Assembly (NCBI GenBank): GCA_045586105.1
Contig: JAZMZS010000235.1
Coordinates: 1-16,687 of the forward strand
Origin: JAZMZS01 sp045586105
GTDB taxonomy: Bacteria > Bacillota > Clostridia > Oscillospirales > CAG-272
Length of the DNA stretch: 16,687 nt
Reading direction: 5' to 3'
The translations under genes were made by a program, and so were the position numbers. Of the stretch, positions 12,984 through 16,687 are shown in pieces; position 1 is the stretch's first letter; every line of letters starts with the position of its first letter. The notes under the pieces are model-generated. The model was not told where the DNA came from. It saw only the letters and a list, made by a program, of their open reading frames with translations, and made no database searches.

Positions 12984-13077
12984 ATAAAAAAGAACGATAA
13001 TTGCAAATCTTATGCTGCCGGCACATGACTTTTGCGTGTGAAACGGATATAATCGATAAAAAAGAACGATAATTGCA
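12984..13077. repeat. Pair of 22-bp direct repeats 72 bp apart in the plus-strand leader
   Basis: A 22-bp unit (ATAAAAAAGAACGATAATTG plus CA) is identical at 12984-13005 and 13056-13077. Each copy lies just downstream of a TATAAT-type -10 (12974-12979 and 13048-13053), so each begins near a predicted transcription start. This looks like a duplicated promoter/leader segment. Confidence 0.8.
13025..13053 (+). promoter_or_regulatory. Candidate proximal promoter of the 13098-16347 unit
   Basis: ATGACT (13025-13030), a 17-bp spacer and TATAAT (13048-13053). The predicted start near 13060 gives a leader of about 38 nt before the GGGAGGA ribosome binding site (13084-13090). Confidence 0.55.
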
Positions 13078-13097
13078 GATCACGGGAGGAATATGAA

Positions 13098-13562
13098 ATG
13101 TTAGCTTTTGACGGGGAGCCAAAGCTGTCCCATTGGCCGAAGGAAGCCAAAGCGTATATAAAAGCGCACCCTAAAAAGGAGATCCTCTACGGGCAGTCCA
13201 AACGCTCAGAACACAAATTTTACAGATCCAGAGTGCTCGGCAGAAAGCTCGTCGTCAGCTATAACTACGAATTAGACTGCTTCGTCGCATGGAGCATCCA
13301 CCCTAACCTCGACAGAGACAAGGAAAAGGACGAGGTTCGTTTCAAGCTGAGTACCCGATGCCTGAACGAGTACAAGTCTACCCCGAAATTTTCAAACTTC
13401 TACGAATCGATATCGGGCAGAGATAAGACCGTTCAGTTCCGGAAAATATGCGTATTCCCGAAGGAAGACTTTGTAGATTTTTACGATAATTACGAAAAGT
13501 ATATGGAGCCTGATCCAAAAGATAAAAATTATCGCGCACCTGCGATTCCATTTTCAAAATAA
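13098..13562 (+). CDS. Hypothetical 154-residue protein, unrecognised
   Basis: The ATG at 13098 follows GGGAGGA (13084-13090) at 7 nt; another ATG at 13093 is out of frame. The protein is hydrophilic, Lys-rich and mixed alpha/beta in appearance, with no signal peptide and no membrane helix, so it is probably cytosolic. Notable segments: YRSRVLGRKLVVSYNYELDC, a Trp in VAWSIHPNL, a charged RDKEKDEVRF strand and a C-terminal acidic FVDFYDNYEKYMEPDPKD. I do not recognise the family; the general look recalls small domains attached to nucleases or other defence proteins, but no catalytic motif supports that. It is the first gene of the plus-strand unit, 19 nt before the LRR/dockerin gene and facing the HTH operon, so it is probably co-regulated with both. 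Confidence 0.8.
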   Translation: MLAFDGEPKLSHWPKEAKAYIKAHPKKEILYGQSKRSEHKFYRSRVLGRKLVVSYNYELDCFVAWSIHPNLDRDKEKDEVRFKLSTRCLNEYKSTPKFSNFYESISGRDKTVQFRKICVFPKEDFVDFYDNYEKYMEPDPKDKNYRAPAIPFSK

Positions 13563-13581
13563 ACGAACAAGGAGAAAAATC

Positions 13582-16347
13582 ATGAAAAGATCACTATCAT
13601 TCTTTCTCACGGCGTTGGTCATGACTGCTTGCGTGTTTCTCTTCTGCGGCACCGGCGCAGTAGAAGCGAACGCCGCCGACTATTCGGGCGAATGCGGCGC
13701 CGACGGCGATAACCTCACGTGGACCCTCGATACGTCTACCGGCGTCCTTGAGATCAGCGGCTCGGGCGATATGAAGGACTATTCTTTCGACTCCGATGAT
13801 AACAAAGCACCGTGGGATTCATACAAAACATCTATCAAAACTATTGTTTTGCACGATGGAGTGACGAGCATAGGCAATTATGCATTCTATAACCTCAAGT
13901 ATATGACAAGCGTCAGCATTTCGGAGAGCGTGACGAAAATCCGCGGTAATGCATTTCGTTCATGCGAGCGCCTCACGAGCATCAGCATCCCCTCAAAAGT
14001 GACAAGCATCGGCGGTTGTGCATTCTATAATTGCACGGGTCTCACGAGTATATATTACAATGCGGCAAACGTATCCGACAAGACTGATGAAAACTATATC
14101 TTTAGTGATGCAGGAAAATCGGGAGAAGGAATCAAGGTAACAATAGGCAAGGACGTAGAGCGTATTCCTGATTACCTGTTTTGCCCGGATTATTGGGAGG
14201 GCACAGTCTATCCCGATATAACCGAGGTGGTGTTTGAAGAAGACGGCGTATGCAAGAGCATTGGTGACCATTCATTCGCAGGCTGCAAAAAACTCACAAG
14301 GGTAAGCATCGGTGACAGCGTAACGAGCATCGACTCTTTTGCGTTTTACGGTACGAGCATTACCAGAGTAGATATAACCGATATAGCGGCATGGTGCAAT
14401 ATTGAGTTTGCCGGCGAAACCTCCAACCCGTTGTCTTATGCGAAGAATCTTTATTTAAACGGAACTCTTGTTACAGACTTGACTATCCCCGACAGTGTGA
14501 CGAGCATCGGCAATTATGCATTCTATAACTTCACAAGCCTCGAGAGTATCAGCATTCCCGACGGTGTGACAAGCATCGGCGGTTCTGCATTCTCGGGTTG
14601 CACTAACCTCACGAGCATCAGCATCCCTGACAGTGTGACGAGCATCGGCGGTTACGCATTCAATAACTGCACGAAACTCACGAGCGTATATTATTGCGGA
14701 ACTGCAGACCGGTGGAATTTGACTAACATAGGAAAGAACAATAGCTATCTTACGGATGCAAAAAGATATTATCATGATTATTCGGAATGGTATGTGTTAT
14801 CCGATTCACGATGTGAGGTTGCCGGAGTCGAAGAGAGAATTTGCAGTATATGTTCAGATCATGATACGAGAGAAATACCCGCACTCAGTCATATCAAAAT
14901 AAGTCATGAAGCAAAAGAACCGACCTGTACCGAGACCGGTTGGAATGTATACGTAACCTGCACAAGATGCGACTATACTACTTATGCAGAGATTTCGGCA
15001 CTTGGACATTATGAAATAACCCACGGATCAAAGACACCTACCTGCACAGATATCGGTTGGGATGCGTATGTGACTTGTACAAGATGTGATCATACCACAT
15101 ATGCCGAGAAGTCAGCTCTCGGTCATGACGAGATAGAGCATGAAGCAAAAGCTCCCGCTTGTACCGAAATTGGTTGGAATGCATATGTGACATGCTCAAG
15201 GTGCGACTACACTACATATACAGAGATACCCGCACTCGGACATGAATATGAAACCTTCGAGGGAAAAGCACCTACATGTACCGAGATCGGGTGGAATGAA
15301 TATTATGAGTGCTTGGAATGCGGAGAAGGTAATTACGCAGGACTGCCTGCTTTAGGCCATTCGTGGGGAGATTGGAATTGCGTTATTGCTCCCACGTGCA
15401 CCAAGAGCGGTCTTGAGAGACGTGTCTGCTCTGCTTGTTCGAAGCAGGAGAACAGAATGGCTGCCCCCGCACATAAATGGGGAGAATGGCAGATCGTAAT
15501 CGATGCCTACTGTAGCGAAGAAGGAAGCGAGACGAGAGCTTGCTCCGTTTGTTCCGAATCGGAAGAAAGAATCATCCCCGCACTTGATCACGATGATACC
15601 GTATATGAAGGTAAAGCGCCCACGTGTACCGAAGGCGGATGGGTCGAGTATGTAATTTGCGCAAGATGCGAGAGAAGCACATACGAGACACTCGATGCTC
15701 TCGGACATGATGAAATATCACATGAGGCACAAGCACCCACATGCACCGAGATGGGGTATGAAGCGTACGTAACTTGCTCGAGATGTGATTATACGACCTA
15801 CAAGGAGCTTTCTGCACTCGGACATGATGAAATAAAGCACGAAGCACAAGCACCGACTTGTACCGAGATCGGCTGGGATGTATACGCTACTTGCTCAAGA
15901 TGTGAGCATAGCACATATATTGAGATTCCCGCACTCGGTCACGATGATACCGTATACGAGGGAAAAGCACCTACGTGTACCGAAGCCGGCTATGCGGAAT
16001 ACTCGATTTGTGTTCGATGCGAAAGAAGCACGTATGCCGATCTTGATGCTCTCGGACATTCTTACGAAAAATGGGAAGTCCTTGTTGAGCCCGAAGACGG
16101 CGGAGAAGGCTTCCGCTCCAGATTGTGCTCAGCTTGCGGAGACGAAGAATTTGAGATGATAAGCTACGCTAAGGGCGATGTTGACGGCGACGGAGTTCTA
16201 TCCAACAGCGACATGACGATAGCGGTGCGTGCTCTTGCAGGATGGGATGCTGATTATAACTTCCTTGACACTGATGTAAACTACGACGGAGTTATCACAA
16301 ACCGTGACATCATCGCACTTGTCCAGAGACTTGCAGGCTGGAATTGA
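13582..16347 (+). CDS. Secreted BspA-like LRR / Cys-His repeat / dockerin protein (full length)
   Basis: 921 residues. AAGGAGA (13569-13575) lies 6 nt before the ATG. A signal peptide (MKRS, hydrophobic core, likely cleavage after ANA, residue 31) is followed by a small beta domain common in BspA-like proteins (CGADGDNLTW...LEISGSGDMKDY), LRR_5-type repeats (about 85-378) with a Y-Y-C-G-T...W capping unit, an array of eleven full and one degenerate Cys/His repeats (about 396-863), and a type I dockerin (865-921; calcium loops DVDGDGVLSNSD and DVNYDGVITNRD). It aligns throughout with the truncated protein at 1-2747 but has two more Cys/His units. LRRs of this kind occur in adhesins, and the dockerin predicts attachment to a cohesin scaffold. 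It is co-transcribed with the 154-residue protein, divergently from the HTH/kinase cassette, and followed by a strong terminator. Confidence 0.94.
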   Translation: MKRSLSFFLTALVMTACVFLFCGTGAVEANAADYSGECGADGDNLTWTLDTSTGVLEISGSGDMKDYSFDSDDNKAPWDSYKTSIKTIVLHDGVTSIGNYAFYNLKYMTSVSISESVTKIRGNAFRSCERLTSISIPSKVTSIGGCAFYNCTGLTSIYYNAANVSDKTDENYIFSDAGKSGEGIKVTIGKDVERIPDYLFCPDYWEGTVYPDITEVVFEEDGVCKSIGDHSFAGCKKLTRVSIGDSVTSIDSFAFYGTSITRVDITDIAAWCNIEFAGETSNPLSYAKNLYLNGTLVTDLTIPDSVTSIGNYAFYNFTSLESISIPDGVTSIGGSAFSGCTNLTSISIPDSVTSIGGYAFNNCTKLTSVYYCGTADRWNLTNIGKNNSYLTDAKRYYHDYSEWYVLSDSRCEVAGVEERICSICSDHDTREIPALSHIKISHEAKEPTCTETGWNVYVTCTRCDYTTYAEISALGHYEITHGSKTPTCTDIGWDAYVTCTRCDHTTYAEKSALGHDEIEHEAKAPACTEIGWNAYVTCSRCDYTTYTEIPALGHEYETFEGKAPTCTEIGWNEYYECLECGEGNYAGLPALGHSWGDWNCVIAPTCTKSGLERRVCSACSKQENRMAAPAHKWGEWQIVIDAYCSEEGSETRACSVCSESEERIIPALDHDDTVYEGKAPTCTEGGWVEYVICARCERSTYETLDALGHDEISHEAQAPTCTEMGYEAYVTCSRCDYTTYKELSALGHDEIKHEAQAPTCTEIGWDVYATCSRCEHSTYIEIPALGHDDTVYEGKAPTCTEAGYAEYSICVRCERSTYADLDALGHSYEKWEVLVEPEDGGEGFRSRLCSACGDEEFEMISYAKGDVDGDGVLSNSDMTIAVRALAGWDADYNFLDTDVNYDGVITNRDIIALVQRLAGWN
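14491..14697 (+). repeat. 69-bp tandem LRR units in the second paralogue
   Basis: Three units begin at 14491, 14560 and 14629, exactly 69 bp apart, nearly the same DNA as the units at 72-347. The preceding module (14425-14490) is also almost identical to 5-71. Confidence 0.85.
14767..16170 (+). repeat. Cys/His repeat array (eleven full units, one degenerate)
   Basis: Same ~39-residue C-x10-C-x2-C-x12-H units as at 1401-2570. By order and sequence, units 2 and 3 (about 14920-15150) have no counterpart in the first paralogue, so the arrays differ by a two-unit, ~234-bp expansion or loss. Confidence 0.8.
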
Positions 16348-16431
16348 GAAGCGCATGATATTATTATCTGAGGTAAGCTGACAGCATTTGCACAAACGGT
16401 GCATAAATCATTTTGACATCATCATTCACAT
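16348..16431 (+). other. 3' flank shared with the first paralogue
   Basis: Blocks 16366-16402 (37 bp) and 16409-16451 (43 bp) are identical to the flank after the gene ending at 2747. No gene is seen in 16348-16687; the rest of that gap is the terminator and the repeat elements. Confidence 0.75.
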
Positions 16432-16484
16432 AAAAACGAAGCAGAACCGCATTCGATCAAGAATACGCGTTCTGCTTCGTTTTT
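16432..16484 (+). terminator. Rho-independent terminator of the second LRR/dockerin gene
   Basis: A 16-bp stem (16432-16447 with 16469-16484; core ACGAAGCAGAAC / GTTCTGCTTCGT) is followed by a T-run. The inner loop differs from the copy at 2832-2873 yet keeps its own small pairing (ATTC / GAAT). Confidence 0.88.
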
Positions 16485-16515
16485 TTCTGCGTGTATTGGC
16501 AGCGTAGGTGCTGTG

Positions 16516-16687
16516 ACAGCGTCGACCCCGAACGAGGCAGAAAATGACAAATCGGAGCGCAGCATAGCCTTCCCCGGTGGGGGAAGGGGGACCGCGTTAG
16601 CGGTGGATGAGGTCGCTCCGTAAGGGTACAGCATTGACACCGAACGAGGCAGTATATAACAAGTATGAGCGCAGCGTAGCCTTCCCC
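16516..16687. repeat. Tandem 112-bp-period palindromic intergenic repeats, cut by the window edge
   Basis: A ~60-bp block at 16516-16575 recurs at 16628-16687 (about 50 of 60 positions identical), running off the window. Between them lie hairpins CCTTCCCC-GGTG-GGGGAAGG (16568-16587) and CCGC-GTTA-GCGG (16592-16603). The GAGCGCAGC.TAGCCTTCCCC string is related, in inverted orientation, to the element at 2893-3014. These look like REP/MITE-type elements; no coding capacity is visible. Confidence 0.7.

Noticed and set aside
12953..13097. Leader of the hypothetical gene as a possible riboswitch
   Set aside because: The segment is AT-rich, with direct repeats rather than a recognisable aptamer fold or an upstream attenuator.

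Overview
The window looks like a chromosomal segment of an anaerobic Gram-positive Firmicute, probably class Clostridia and an Oscillospiraceae/Ruminococcaceae-like gut or rumen lineage. The evidence is three secreted proteins ending in type I dockerins, BspA-type leucine-rich repeats, a meso-diaminopimelate dehydrogenase, strong AGGAGG-type ribosome binding sites, SigA-type promoters (TTGACT-N17-TATAAT) and GC-rich hairpin repeats between genes. Placement below class is inference. No rRNA, tRNA, transposase or CRISPR array is visible.

Layout: (1) 1-2747 is the 3' part of a large secreted protein with BspA-like LRRs, a Cys/His repeat array and a dockerin; its start lies outside the window. 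(2) 2748-3121 holds its terminator and a palindromic repeat element. (3) 3122-3982 encodes a six-helix DUF2238-like membrane protein. (4) 4155-8162 encodes a secreted M23 (LytM) peptidase carrying an EF-hand, an LRR stub, five SH3b-like modules and a dockerin, behind a textbook promoter. (5) 8207-9193 (minus) is diaminopimelate dehydrogenase (ddh), diverging from an SDR oxidoreductase at 9427-10230. (6) 10318-12858 (minus) is a tightly coupled three-gene operon: XRE-like HTH protein, then a zinc-ribbon/single-TM protein with an extracellular Cys/His ectodomain, then a Ser/Thr protein kinase. (7) 12859-13097 is a dense regulatory region with back-to-back promoters around a perfect 8-1-8 dyad. 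(8) 13098-16347 (plus) is a two-gene unit: an unrecognised 154-residue protein and a full-length paralogue of the first LRR/Cys-His/dockerin protein. (9) 16348-16687 is a 3' flank nearly identical to that of the first paralogue, followed by tandem palindromic repeats running off the window.

How the genes may work together: the dockerin proteins should be exported and docked onto cohesin-bearing scaffolds at the cell surface; no cohesin is in the window. The most intriguing part is the divergent locus at 10318-16347. A putative HTH-membrane-kinase signalling cassette and a secreted LRR/dockerin protein are transcribed away from a shared operator-like dyad. The ectodomain of the membrane protein carries the same C-x10-C-x2-C-x(12-14)-H repeat as the secreted protein. 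I infer, without proof, a surface-sensing or surface-assembly module in which the membrane protein reports to the kinase and HTH protein. ddh supplies meso-diaminopimelate for peptidoglycan and lysine, and the M23 protein would cut peptidoglycan, but nothing shows these are co-regulated.
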